A DNA stretch of 64,000 nucleotides from Streptomyces hiroshimensis. GTDB taxonomy: Bacteria; Actinomycetota; Actinomycetes; Streptomycetales; Streptomycetaceae. The position numbers and the translations under genes were made by a program. The stretch covers positions 36,034-100,033 of the forward strand of contig NZ_BMUT01000021.1 of the NCBI RefSeq assembly GCF_014650335.1, written 5' to 3'. Positions within the stretch are counted from its first letter, which is position 1; every line of letters begins with the position of its first letter. The notes under the pieces are model-generated. The model was not told the origin of the DNA. It saw nothing but the letters and a program-made list of their open reading frames with translations, and searched no databases. This document shows, one piece after another, positions 16,201-24,267 of the stretch.

Positions 16201-16890
16201 TCAGGCGCGGGCGGGCGCCCAGCGCCGCCCGTTCCGCAGGTTCTCCAGCCCCGTCCAGGCGAAGTTCATCAGCGTCTCCGCCGTCTGCCGTTCGCAGGAG
16301 GCGGCGCCGTCGCGCCCGTTGGACCACCCGGCGAGCGACTCGGCCGCGCCCACCAGGGCGTGGGCGAGCCCGGCGACCTCGACCTCGGGCAGCGGCTCGG
16401 GGCAGCCGCCGGCCTCGGCCGTCTCCGTGATCAGCCGGGTGACGACGTCCACGAGCCGCTGCCGCAGGGCGGCCACCTCCAGCGCGAACGGCTCCCCGTG
16501 GGTGCGCGCCTGGCAGTGCAGGACCGCCCAGCCGTCGGGGTGCGCGGCGGTGTGCGCGAAGAACCCGCGCAGCCCGTTCCACAGCCGCCGGTCGGCCGGG
16601 GCGCCCGGGTCCACGGACGCCTGGACGGCCGCGATGAGCGCCTCGGCCTCGCGCCGGATGCAGGCGCTGAAGAGGTCTTCCTTCGAGTGCAGGTAGAGGT
16701 AGACCAGGGGCTTGGACGCCCCGGCCAGCTCGGCTATCTCGTCCATCGACGCGGCCCGGTACCCGCGCCGCGCGAAGACGGCCACGGCGGCGTCGAGCAT
16801 CTGGCGCTCGCGCACCTCCCGCGGCATGCGCTTCGTCCTGCCCCTCGGCTTCCCCTGGGCCTGAAGTACGTCGGTCTGTGCAGCATTCAC
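16201..16890 (-). CDS. TetR-family transcriptional regulator
   Basis: A 229-residue repressor-type protein. The N-terminal helix-turn-helix (about residues 25-70) includes MLDAAVAVFARRGYRAASMDEIAELAGASKPLVYLYLHSKEDL. The C-terminal ligand domain has no family-specific motif I recognise. GTG 16890 is chosen over ATG 16899 because GGAGGG then sits 9 bases upstream instead of touching the start codon. A near-perfect palindrome (ACGTTACC-GGCA-GGTAATGT) lies just upstream and is a good autoregulatory operator. Upstream of acyl-CoA ligase 2 in the same direction, it may sense an acyl-CoA or fatty acid; that is inference from context. Confidence 0.92.
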   Translation of the reverse strand: MNAAQTDVLQAQGKPRGRTKRMPREVRERQMLDAAVAVFARRGYRAASMDEIAELAGASKPLVYLYLHSKEDLFSACIRREAEALIAAVQASVDPGAPADRRLWNGLRGFFAHTAAHPDGWAVLHCQARTHGEPFALEVAALRQRLVDVVTRLITETAEAGGCPEPLPEVEVAGLAHALVGAAESLAGWSNGRDGAASCERQTAETLMNFAWTGLENLRNGRRWAPARA

Positions 16891-16914
16891 GACAAACATC
16901 CCTCCGCCCCCGTC

Positions 16915-16934
16915 ACGTTACCGGCAGGTAATGT
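16915..16934. promoter_or_regulatory. Palindromic operator upstream of the TetR gene
   Basis: ACGTTACC-GGCA-GGTAATGT has 7 of 8 pairs matching between arms and lies about 25 bases upstream of the start. The inner TTACC/GGTAA arms are exact. Size and symmetry fit a TetR dimer site. Confidence 0.6.
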
Positions 16935-17050
16935 TACGGGGTGGAGGGATGCGGGGTAGGGCCGTTCGGTCCACTCCCTACGGACGAGTCAGTCAAGATC
17001 CCGTCAGGCGGCCGCGGACCGGCCCCGTCGGACGGCCGGAACCCGGCCCG

Positions 17051-18382
17051 TCACGCCGCCACGGGCTGGGGCTGAACGTCCACACGGGACTCGCCGTCCT
17101 CCAGGTGGGAACCGTCGGCCGACGCGTACGCCGCGCGGTCCAGGATCCCCTCCCGGGAGGCCACCAGGATCGGGACGACCGACTGGCCGGCGACATTGGT
17201 GGCGGTGCGCATCATGTCCACGATCGGGTCGATCGCCAGCAGCAGACCCACACCCGCCATCGGCAGGCCCAGCGTCGACAGCGTCAGGGTCAGCATCACC
17301 GTCGCACCGGTCAGACCGGCGGTCGCGGCCGAGCCGATCACCGAGACGAAGGCGATCAGGATGTAGTCCTTGACCTCCAGCGGCACGTCGAAGACCTGGG
17401 CGACGAAGATCGCGGCGATGGCCGGGTAGATCGAGGCGCAGCCGTCCATCTTGGTCGTCGAGCCGAACGGCACCGCGAAGGACGCGTACTCCTTGGGCAC
17501 ACCCAGGCGCTCGGTGACCTTCTGCGTCAGCGGCATCGTGCCGACCGAGGAGCGGGAGACGAAGGCCAGCTGGATGGCCGGCCAGGCGCCCTTGAAGAAC
17601 TGCAGCGGGTTGACCTTGGCGACGCCGGCCAGCAGCAGCGGGTAGACGCCGAACAGCACGATGGCGCAGCCCACGTAGATGTCCGCGGTGAACGTCGCGT
17701 ACTTGCTGAGCAGGTTCCAGCCGTACGTGGAGATGGCCGTGCCGACCAGGCCGAGCGTGCCCAGCGGGGCGAGCTTGATGACCCACCACAGGGCCTTCTG
17801 CAGCAGCTCCAGCACGGAGTGGCTGAGGGTGAGGACCGGCTTCGCCTTCTCGCCGGTCTTCAGGATCGCGACGCCCACGACCACGGCCATGAAGACGATC
17901 TGCAGGACCTTGAGCTCGGTGAAGGGCGTGACGATGTCGGTCGGGACGATCCCGGTGAGGAAGTCGATCCAGGAGCCGTGCTTCTTGGGCTCGGCGCCGT
18001 CGGCGGCGGTCAGGCCGGTGCCCGCGCCCGGGTCGGTGAGCAGGCCGATGCCCAGGCCGATGACGACCGCGATCAGCGACGTGATCATGAACCACATCAG
18101 GGTGCGGGTGGCCAGCCGGGCGGCGTTGGAGACGTTCCGCAGGTTGGTGATCGACACCAGGATCGCGAAGAACACCAGCGGCGCGATGACCAGCATCAGC
18201 AGCTGGACGAAGATGTCGCCGATCTTGCCCAGCGTGGTGGAGAGCCAGGAGATGTCACCGCTCTTGGCGGCCCAGCCGAGCAGGGCGCCGAGGACGAGAC
18301 CGAGCAGGATCTGGGCCCAGAACGGGACGTTGGGTATGCGCCGGCGCGAGGACGCCGCGGAGGACGAGGGTGTCGATGACAA
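17051..18382 (-). CDS. Dicarboxylate/amino acid:cation symporter (DctA/GltP family)
   Basis: A 443-residue integral membrane symporter with about eight membrane helices and the re-entrant loops of the family. Signatures are SRSSVGTMPLT (hairpin loop 1 region) and FAVPFGSTTKMDG (helix 7 region, where related carriers have a PxGxxxNMDG motif). The cytoplasmic C-terminal tail is acidic. It imports C4-dicarboxylates, or glutamate/aspartate, with protons or sodium; which one cannot be told here. TTG at 18382 follows GGAG by 6 bases. It is separated from the small DUF4229 gene by a terminator and carries a palindrome about 220 bases upstream. Confidence 0.9.
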   Translation of the reverse strand: MSSTPSSSAASSRRRIPNVPFWAQILLGLVLGALLGWAAKSGDISWLSTTLGKIGDIFVQLLMLVIAPLVFFAILVSITNLRNVSNAARLATRTLMWFMITSLIAVVIGLGIGLLTDPGAGTGLTAADGAEPKKHGSWIDFLTGIVPTDIVTPFTELKVLQIVFMAVVVGVAILKTGEKAKPVLTLSHSVLELLQKALWWVIKLAPLGTLGLVGTAISTYGWNLLSKYATFTADIYVGCAIVLFGVYPLLLAGVAKVNPLQFFKGAWPAIQLAFVSRSSVGTMPLTQKVTERLGVPKEYASFAVPFGSTTKMDGCASIYPAIAAIFVAQVFDVPLEVKDYILIAFVSVIGSAATAGLTGATVMLTLTLSTLGLPMAGVGLLLAIDPIVDMMRTATNVAGQSVVPILVASREGILDRAAYASADGSHLEDGESRVDVQPQPVAA

Positions 18383-18599
18383 CGGAAGCTCCGGTTACAG
18401 ACGGAAGAAAAAGGGCGTGAGGTGCCGGGGAAATCCGTTTGCGCAGGATCTCCGGCCGCGGTGGACATGACGTCAGCGGCGACAACAGGCCGCGTTGACA
18501 CAGCGGCAAAGATCGACGTGCAGGCGCGCCACGAGCACGGGGCCCGTGGGGAACGAGTGCGCTACTGCTGTCTTCATGTCCAATACGTTAACACTCGGA

Positions 18600-18616
18600 C
18601 TTTGAGGAGCTCAAAG
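18600..18616. promoter_or_regulatory. Palindrome upstream of the dicarboxylate symporter
   Basis: CTTTGAG-GAG-CTCAAAG is a perfect 7-bp-arm inverted repeat in a relatively AT-rich patch. It could be an operator for the symporter gene. The regulator is unknown. Confidence 0.4.
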
Positions 18617-18668
18617 CTCTTCTTTGGGTTCGCGGACCTCTCGCGGGCCCCTCACGGGTGGCCGGAAA

Positions 18669-18717
18669 CGCCGGTGCCCCGGCGCAGAGCGGGAAGCTCC
18701 ACGCCGGGGCACCGGCG
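18669..18717 (-). terminator. Terminator after the DUF4229 gene
   Basis: CGCCGGTGCCCCGGCG (18669-18684) pairs perfectly with 18702-18717 across a 17-base loop. It lies 25 bases downstream of the DUF4229 stop on the minus strand. Confidence 0.75.
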
Positions 18718-18741
18718 GAAATCGGGCAAACGTGACGAGGC

Positions 18742-19029
18742 TTACACCCGGTCTTCCTGACCGGCGTTGGCGTTGATCGCCGCCTTCGCCCGGTCCACGC
18801 GCTCGACGATCTGCACGGACATCGCATCGCGCTGCTTGCGCAGCAGCACCCAGCTCAGCGGCGCCGACAGGACCAGCGCGAGCAGGACCATCCACAGGAA
18901 GTTCGAGTTGTTCGCGCCCAGCGGGATGACATGGGCGTAGCAGAGCACGTAGACGACCGCGAAGCAGCCGATGAGCAGGCCGAATCGCAGGGCGGTGTAG
19001 CGGAGCGACGCGTACTTCTGGCTACTCAC
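18742..19029 (-). CDS. Small two-helix membrane protein (DUF4229-type)
   Basis: A 95-residue protein with two membrane helices (about residues 13-32 and 40-60) and a short charged cytoplasmic tail (LLRKQRDAMSVQIVERVDRAK). This fits the actinobacterial DUF4229 family of unknown function. GTG 19029 is preferred to GTG 19068 because AAGG lies 8 bases before it and the protein then begins directly with the conserved YTALRFG helix. It lies downstream of mqnE on the same strand, 94 bases away, with a 14-bp direct repeat in the gap, and is the last gene before a strong hairpin. Cotranscription with mqnE is possible. Confidence 0.82.
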   Translation of the reverse strand: MSSQKYASLRYTALRFGLLIGCFAVVYVLCYAHVIPLGANNSNFLWMVLLALVLSAPLSWVLLRKQRDAMSVQIVERVDRAKAAINANAGQEDRV

Positions 19030-19072
19030 GGGCGGGACCTTCTCCTCGACGACGACCGAAGGGGGCACGTTC

Positions 19073-19100
19073 TTCAGTCAAACCGGTTCAGTCAAACCAG
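19073..19100 (+). repeat. 14-bp direct repeat, two copies
   Basis: TTCAGTCAAACC followed by GG or AG occurs twice in tandem (19073-19086, 19087-19100) between mqnE and the DUF4229 gene. The period is the same 14 bp as in the arrays at 14024 and 42159. Confidence 0.75.
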
Positions 19101-19123
19101 TACAGCACGCCCCGAAGTGGATC

Positions 19124-20287
19124 TCAGAGGCGCATCGCCTGCGGCGATTCGCGCAGCGAGGCGTCCGGGCCGGGGTACTCGCGGATGATCTCGTACCGGG
19201 TGTTGCGCTCGACCGGGCGGAAGCCCGCCTCGCGGATCAGCTCCAGCAGATCGTCACGGGTGAGCTTGTTGGGCGTGCCGTAGTTGTCCGCATCGTGCGT
19301 GATCTTGTACTCGACGACCGAGCCGTCCATGTCGTCCGCACCGTGCTGCAGCGCGAGCTGCGCGGTCTGCACGCCGTGCATCACCCAGAACACCTTGACG
19401 TGCGGCACGTTGTCGAACAGCAGCCGCGAGACCGCGAAGGTCTTCAGCGCCTCGGCGCCCGTCGCCATCGTCGTCCGGGCCTGCAGGCGGTTACGGACCT
19501 TGCCGTCCTTCATGTCCACGAAGTCGTGCTGGTAGCGCAGCGGGATGAAGACGTGGAAGCCGCCGGTCTCGTCCTGCAGCTCACGCAGCCGCAGGACGTG
19601 GTCGACGCGGTGGCGCGGCTCCTCGATGTGCCCGTAGAGCATGGTCGCCGGGCCCTTGAGGCCCTTGGAGTGCGCCAGGCGGTGGATGCGCGACCAGTCC
19701 TCCCAGTGGGTGTCGTGGTCGACGATGTGCTGGCGGACCTCCCAGTCGAAGATCTCCGCGCCGCCGCCGGTCAGCGACTCCAGACCGGCGTCGATCAGCT
19801 CGTCGAGGATCTCGTCGGCCGGCAGGCCGGAGATCTTCTCGAAGTGCTGGATCTCGGTGGCGGTGAAGGCCTTCAGCGAGACGTTCGGCAGCGCCTCCTT
19901 GAGGGCCTTCAGCGAGCGCGGGTAGTAGCGCCAGGGCAGCGTCGGGTGCAGACCGTTGACGATGTGCAGCTCGGTGAGGTTCTCGCTCTCCATCGCCTTC
20001 GCGAGGCGCACGGCCTCCTCGATGCGCATCGTGTACGCGTCCTTCTCGCCCGGCTTGCGCTGGAACGAGCAGTACGCGCACGACGCCGTGCACACGTTCG
20101 TCATGTTCAGATGACGGTTGACGTTGAAGTGGACGACGTCGCCGTTCTTCTGCGTGCGGACGTGGTGGGCGAGCCCGCCCAGCCAGGCCAGGTCGTCGGA
20201 CTCGTAGAGGGCGATGCCGTCCTCACGGGTCAGCCGCTCCCCGGCGAGGACCTTCTCCTCCAGCTCGCGCTTGAGCCCCGCGTCCAT
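19124..20287 (-). CDS. mqnE: Aminofutalosine synthase (radical SAM, futalosine menaquinone pathway)
   Basis: A 387-residue radical SAM enzyme that joins the chorismate dehydratase product with SAM-derived adenosyl to make 6-amino-6-deoxyfutalosine. The cluster motif CxxxCxxC is at residues 66-73 (CTASCAYC). Family blocks include HIVNGLHPTLPWRYYP, GGGAEIFDWEVR and GHIEEPRHRVDH. ATG 20287 follows a GGAGAGG ribosome site at a good distance. It sits just downstream of an Lrp/AsnC-type regulator on the same strand, and close to ubiX, mqnP and mqnL, forming the larger of the two menaquinone groups in the window. Confidence 0.96.
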   Translation of the reverse strand: MDAGLKRELEEKVLAGERLTREDGIALYESDDLAWLGGLAHHVRTQKNGDVVHFNVNRHLNMTNVCTASCAYCSFQRKPGEKDAYTMRIEEAVRLAKAMESENLTELHIVNGLHPTLPWRYYPRSLKALKEALPNVSLKAFTATEIQHFEKISGLPADEILDELIDAGLESLTGGGAEIFDWEVRQHIVDHDTHWEDWSRIHRLAHSKGLKGPATMLYGHIEEPRHRVDHVLRLRELQDETGGFHVFIPLRYQHDFVDMKDGKVRNRLQARTTMATGAEALKTFAVSRLLFDNVPHVKVFWVMHGVQTAQLALQHGADDMDGSVVEYKITHDADNYGTPNKLTRDDLLELIREAGFRPVERNTRYEIIREYPGPDASLRESPQAMRL

Positions 20288-20338
20288 GACGTCCGCCTCT
20301 CCGATACTTCCGCTTTACGAACTCTCCCGAGCGTATCC

Positions 20339-20794
20339 CTACGCCTCGTCGGGCAGTTCGCCGACCCGGTTCTCCCACTTCGTGGACAGCACGATCGTGG
20401 TACGCGTGCGGGCCACGCCCTTGGTGCCGGAGAGCCGGCGGATGGTGCGCTCCAGGCCGTCCACGTCGCTGACGCGGACCTTGAGCATGTACGAGTCGTC
20501 GCCCGCGATGAACCAGCAGTCCTCGATCTCGGCCAGGTCGCGCAGCCGGCGCGCCACGTCCTCGTGGTCGGCGCTGTCCGAGAGCTGCAGGCCGATCAGG
20601 GCGGTGACGCCGAGGCCGAGCGACGCGGCGTTGACGGTCGCGCGGTAGCCCGTGATGACGCCGGCCGCCTCCAGGCGGTTGATCCGGTCGGTGACGCTCG
20701 GCCCGGAGAGGCCCACCAGCCGGCCCAGTTCCGCGTACGAGGCCCGGCCGTTCTCCCGGAGGGCCTGGATGAGCTGCCTGTCCACCGCGTCCAT
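20339..20794 (-). CDS. Lrp/AsnC-family transcriptional regulator
   Basis: A 151-residue regulator with an N-terminal helix-turn-helix (LIQALRENGRASYAELGRLVGLSGPSVTDRINRLEAAGVI, residues 8-47 approximately) and a C-terminal RAM/effector domain (about 65-145) with WFIAGDDSYMLKVRV. Members bind amino acids or related small molecules and act as octamers. It is immediately upstream of mqnE and divergent from a 48-residue protein. A 14-bp palindrome lies 22 bases upstream of its start and may be its own site. Its position inside the menaquinone cluster suggests it controls those genes; the effector is unknown. Confidence 0.92.
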   Translation of the reverse strand: MDAVDRQLIQALRENGRASYAELGRLVGLSGPSVTDRINRLEAAGVITGYRATVNAASLGLGVTALIGLQLSDSADHEDVARRLRDLAEIEDCWFIAGDDSYMLKVRVSDVDGLERTIRRLSGTKGVARTRTTIVLSTKWENRVGELPDEA

Positions 20795-20815
20795 AACCTG
20801 GCACCTTTCAATAAT

Positions 20816-20829
20816 CGGCGAACTCGCCG
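20816..20829. promoter_or_regulatory. Palindrome upstream of the AsnC-type regulator
   Basis: CGGCGA-AC-TCGCCG is a perfect inverted repeat in the divergent intergenic space between the regulator and the 48-residue gene. A TAGAAT -10-like box for the rightward gene is at 20839-20844. A candidate autoregulatory site. Confidence 0.35.
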
Positions 20830-20926
20830 CGTTTCATGTAGAATCTAAGGCATGCAGGGCTTCGTAGCCCGCAAATCTTCGCTCAACTCGCTAGATCAAC
20901 GACGATCCTTCAGGAGTGACGTAACC

Positions 20927-21073
20927 GTGTACACGCTCGAGATGGCCTACGCCCGCATGCGTGAGATGCAGGACCTGGCCAACCGCTCGCGTGCCCACCA
21001 GACCGCCGAGCACCGCGCCGAGGCCAAGGCCGCACGCGGCATCAGCCGGGCCGCGCGCGCCAAGAAGCGCTAG
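20927..21073 (+). CDS. Small basic hypothetical protein (48 residues)
   Basis: GTG 20927 follows AGGAG by about 10 bases and begins MYTLEMAYARMREMQDLANR. The protein is alpha-helical and highly basic at the C-terminus (RAEAKAARGISRAARAKKR), which suggests nucleic-acid or ribosome contact. The longer frame upstream of the GTG looks like leader. I do not recognise the family. The coding-like third-position GC and a good -10 box (TAGAAT, 20839-20844) support a real gene. Its TAG stop and the TAG stop of ubiX on the other strand share the palindrome CTAG at 21070-21073. Confidence 0.7.
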   Translation: MYTLEMAYARMREMQDLANRSRAHQTAEHRAEAKAARGISRAARAKKR

Positions 21074-21765
21074 TCCCCCTCCGGGGAGCGCGCGCCACCC
21101 AGCTCTCCCTTCCACCGGCGGTACAGCCGGTGCGGCACACCCGCCGCATCGAGCACCCGCCCCGCGACGAAGTCCACCAGATCCTGGATGTGCGTCGCAC
21201 CCGCGTAAAACGCCGGAGAGGCGGGCAGCACCACTGCGCCCGCCTCGTCCAGCGCCACCAGCTGCCGCAGCGTCTGACCGCTCAGCGGCGTCTCCCGCAC
21301 GGCGACGACCAGCGGCCTCCGCTCCTTGAGCGTCACGCTCGCGACCCGCTGCAGCAGGTCCTTCGACAACCCCAGCGCCACACCGGCCACACAGGCCGTG
21401 CTCGCCGGGACGATCAGCATCCCCTTCGCCGGATACGAGCCGGACGACGGCCCCGCGGCGAGATCCCCGGCGGGCCAGTACCGCACGTCGTCGAGCACGG
21501 CCTCCCCGAAGTGCGGCTTCCCGTCGGCGCCCAGCACCAGCCACTCGCGCAGGTCGTCCTGCCAGTGCGCGTCGCGGAACTTGATGCCGGTCTCGTCCAG
21601 CAGCGTCAGCCGCGATGCGCGGCTCACCACCAGGTCCACGGCCTCCCCGGCCGCCAGCAGCCCCCGCACCACGGCGGCGGCGTACGGCGTACCGGACGCC
21701 CCGGACACCCCGACCACCCACGGCCGGCGCTCCGGGCGCTGCGTTACTCGTTCGTACGGCTCCAC
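21070..21765 (-). CDS. ubiX: Flavin prenyltransferase (UbiX family)
   Basis: A 231-residue UbiX-type enzyme that prenylates FMN to make the prFMN cofactor required by UbiD-type decarboxylases. The FMN-binding start GVSGASGTPYAAAVV is clear, as are SRASRLTL, LIVPASTACVAGVALGLSKDLLQRVASVTLKERRPLV in part, and ETPLSGQTLRQL. It is somewhat longer than typical at the N-terminus. It directly follows mqnP (49 bases), and mqnL upstream encodes the UbiD partner, so the three form an operon for prenylation and decarboxylation of the menaquinone ring precursor. The gene is also called mqnM in Streptomyces work (from memory). Confidence 0.93.
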   Translation of the reverse strand: MEPYERVTQRPERRPWVVGVSGASGTPYAAAVVRGLLAAGEAVDLVVSRASRLTLLDETGIKFRDAHWQDDLREWLVLGADGKPHFGEAVLDDVRYWPAGDLAAGPSSGSYPAKGMLIVPASTACVAGVALGLSKDLLQRVASVTLKERRPLVVAVRETPLSGQTLRQLVALDEAGAVVLPASPAFYAGATHIQDLVDFVAGRVLDAAGVPHRLYRRWKGELGGARSPEGD

Positions 21766-21814
21766 GCCCCGAGCCTAGCCGCAGGCCCGGGAGCGCCCGC
21801 GCGAGGCGGCCCGG

Positions 21815-22732
21815 CTAGACGCCGAGCCCCCGCGCCACCAGATCCAGCAGGGCGCACACGAAAAGCGCAATGCCGATGAAACCGTTGACCGTGAAAAATG
21901 CCCTGTTCAGGCGGGACAGGTCGTGCGGCTTGACGATCGTGTGCTCGTAGAGGAACGCCCCGGCCACGACGGCCAGACCCGCCCAGAAGAACACCCCCGC
22001 ATCCGTGATCGCCCCGTACCAGGCCAGCAGGCCCGTGGTGATCACATGGCACACGCGGGCGCCGTGCAGCGCCGCCGGGACGCCGAAGCGGGCCGGCGTC
22101 GACTTCACCCCGTGCGCACGGTCCGCCATCACGTCCTGGCAGGCGAAGATCAGGTCGAAGCCGCCGATCCACACGCCCACCGCGAGCCCCAGGACCACCG
22201 CCTCCCAGGACCACTCCCCCGTCACCGCGAGCCACGCGCCCACCGGGCCCATCGCCTGGGCCAGGCCCAGGATCGCGTGCGGGAAGTCGGTGAATCGTTT
22301 CCCGTACGGATAGACCACCATCGGCACGACCGCGATCGGGGCCAGCGCCAGGCACAGCGGGTTCAGCAGGGCCGCCGCGCCCAGGAAGAAGAAGACGGCG
22401 ATCCCGGCGCCGGTCCACGCCGAGCGCACGGACACCGCACCCGTGACCAGCTCCCGGCCGGCCGTGCGCGGGTTCCGGGCGTCGATCTCACGGTCGATGA
22501 TGCGGTTGCAGGCCATCGCGAACGTGCGCAGGCCGACCATCGCGACGGTGACCAGCAGCAGCCGCGTCCAGTGGACGTTGCCGTAGGTGCGGAACATCGC
22601 GGTGAGGGTGGCGATGTAGGCGAAGGGCAGCGCGAAGACCGAGTGCTCGATCATCACGAGGCGCAGGAAGGCCTTCACCTTGCCGCTCGACGGCGCCGGG
22701 CCCGGAGTGAGGACCCCTTCCGCGGACGTCAC
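21815..22732 (-). CDS. mqnP: UbiA-family prenyltransferase of the futalosine menaquinone pathway
   Basis: A 305-residue membrane prenyltransferase with about eight or nine helices. The two Asp-rich active-site motifs are NRIIDREIDARNPRT and DLIFACQDVMADRAHG. In this context it attaches the polyprenyl tail to the 1,4-dihydroxy-6-naphthoate product of the pathway, in the membrane. GTG 22732 overlaps the mqnL stop in GTGA, a 4-base overlap indicating translational coupling. The longer open frame that runs through mqnL in another phase is spurious. Close neighbours mqnL and ubiX supply the decarboxylation steps. Confidence 0.94.
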   Translation of the reverse strand: MTSAEGVLTPGPAPSSGKVKAFLRLVMIEHSVFALPFAYIATLTAMFRTYGNVHWTRLLLVTVAMVGLRTFAMACNRIIDREIDARNPRTAGRELVTGAVSVRSAWTGAGIAVFFFLGAAALLNPLCLALAPIAVVPMVVYPYGKRFTDFPHAILGLAQAMGPVGAWLAVTGEWSWEAVVLGLAVGVWIGGFDLIFACQDVMADRAHGVKSTPARFGVPAALHGARVCHVITTGLLAWYGAITDAGVFFWAGLAVVAGAFLYEHTIVKPHDLSRLNRAFFTVNGFIGIALFVCALLDLVARGLGV

Positions 22733-24180
22733 AGCCCGTACTCCTTCCACCTGCGGTCGACCTTCGCCGCCGTCTCCGGATCGGACTCGACCATCTGCGG
22801 CCACCCCCCGTCGCGCGTGTAGCCCTCCTCGGGCCACTTCGCCGTCGCGTCGATGCCCGCCTTGCCGCCCCAGAACTGCTGGTACGAGGCGTGGTCGAGG
22901 TGGTCGACGGGGCCCTCGACGACCGTCAGGTCGCGGGCGTAGTCCGTGTTGCCCAGCGCCCGCCAGGACACCTCGTGCAGGTCGTGCACGTCGCAGTCGG
23001 CGTCCACCACGATGATCAGCTTGGTCAGCGACATCATGTGCGCGCCCCAGATGGCGTGCATGACCTTCTGCGCGTGCTTGGGGTACTTCTTGTCGATCGA
23101 GACGATCGCGCAGTTGTGGAAGCCGCCGGACTCCGGCAGGTGGTAGTCCACGATGTCCGGAATGATGATCTTCAGCAGGGGCAGGAAGAACCGCTCCGTG
23201 GCCCGGCCCAGCGGCCCGTCCTCCGTCGGCGGGCGGCCGACCACGATGGACTGCAGCAGCGGCCGCTTGCGCATCGTCACGCAGTCGATCGTCAGCGCCG
23301 GGAACGGCTCCTGCGGCGTGTAGAAGCCGGTGTGGTCGCCGAAGGGGCCCTCCGGGAGCATCTCGCCCGGCTCCAGCCAGCCCTCGATGACGACCTCGGC
23401 GTTGGCCGGGACCTGCAGCGGGACGGTCTTGCAGTCGACCATCTCGATGCGCTTGCCGGAGATGAAGCCGGCGAAGAGGTACTCGTCGATGTCGCCGGGC
23501 AGCGGCGCCGTGGAGGCGTACGTCACGGCCGGCGGGCAGCCGAAGGCGATGGCGACCGGCAGCCGCTCGCCGCGCTTGGCGGCGACCTGGTAGTGGTTGC
23601 GGCTGTCCTTGTGGATCTGCCAGTGCATGCCGATGGTGCGCTTGTCGTGGCGCTGCAGGCGGTACAGGCCCAGGTTCCGCACGCCCGTCTCGGGGTGCTT
23701 GGTGTGGGTCAGGCCCAGGTTGAAGAAGGAGCCGCCGTCCTCGGGCCAGGTGAAGAGCGCCGGCAGCCGGTCGAGGTCGACGTCGTCGCCGGTGAGGACG
23801 ACCTCCTGCACCGGAGCGTCCTTGATCTTCCGCGGCGGTACGTGCGTCATCGCGCCGAGCTTGCCGAACGCCTCGCGGATGCCGGTGAAGCCCTGCGGCA
23901 GCTCGGGCTTGAGCAGGCCGCCGATCCTGTCGCTGATCTCGTCGTAGGAGCTCAGGCCGAGCGCCTTGAGCAGCCGGCGGTCGGTGCCGAAGACGTTCAT
24001 GGCGAGCGGCATGGCCGCTCCCTTGACGTTCTCGAAGAGCAGCGCGGGGCCGCCCGCCTTGTTCACCCGGTCGGTGATCTCGCCGATTTCCAGGTACGGA
24101 TCGACTTCCGCCTTGATGCGCTTGAGGTCGCCGTCGCGCTCCAGCGCCCGGAGGAACGAGCGAAGGTCGTCGTAAGCCAT
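22729..24180 (-). CDS. mqnL: UbiD-family (prFMN-dependent) decarboxylase of the menaquinone pathway
   Basis: A 483-residue UbiD-type decarboxylase. Typical blocks are AGGPALLFENVKG, the metal/prFMN region HWQIHKDSRNHY, FAGFISGKRIEMVDCKTV, EVVIEGWLEPGEMLPEGPFGDHTGFY (partial quotation: WLEPGEMLPEGPFGDHTG) and the C-terminal GGKAGIDATAKWPEEGY. It should decarboxylate the prenylated naphthoate after MqnP. ATG 24180 is the conserved MAYDDLRSFL start; the upstream extension is noise. It is the first gene of the mqnL-mqnP-ubiX unit and is divergent from a small membrane-protein gene. Confidence 0.95.
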   Translation of the reverse strand: MAYDDLRSFLRALERDGDLKRIKAEVDPYLEIGEITDRVNKAGGPALLFENVKGAAMPLAMNVFGTDRRLLKALGLSSYDEISDRIGGLLKPELPQGFTGIREAFGKLGAMTHVPPRKIKDAPVQEVVLTGDDVDLDRLPALFTWPEDGGSFFNLGLTHTKHPETGVRNLGLYRLQRHDKRTIGMHWQIHKDSRNHYQVAAKRGERLPVAIAFGCPPAVTYASTAPLPGDIDEYLFAGFISGKRIEMVDCKTVPLQVPANAEVVIEGWLEPGEMLPEGPFGDHTGFYTPQEPFPALTIDCVTMRKRPLLQSIVVGRPPTEDGPLGRATERFFLPLLKIIIPDIVDYHLPESGGFHNCAIVSIDKKYPKHAQKVMHAIWGAHMMSLTKLIIVVDADCDVHDLHEVSWRALGNTDYARDLTVVEGPVDHLDHASYQQFWGGKAGIDATAKWPEEGYTRDGGWPQMVESDPETAAKVDRRWKEYGL

Positions 24181-24267
24181 GCGCTCCAGTATCAAGCACG
24201 CACTACGCTGGACCGGTAGCGGGGCCGCCGAGCGGCCCGTACCACCGTTCCCGGGGAGCCGTCCGAC

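Larger units (their letters stand above)
18383..18741. other. Long upstream region of the dicarboxylate symporter gene
   Basis: About 360 bases without a gene. It holds the palindrome at 18600-18616 and the hairpin terminator of the DUF4229 gene at 18669-18717. A TTGACA hexamer occurs on the plus strand at about 18494, but there is no gene to serve in that direction. Confidence 0.5.

Noticed and set aside
21815..24199. Single 794-codon protein joining mqnL and mqnP
   Set aside because: The first two-thirds are mqnL read in the wrong frame; only the last part (from 22732) is the real UbiA protein, coupled to mqnL by GTGA.
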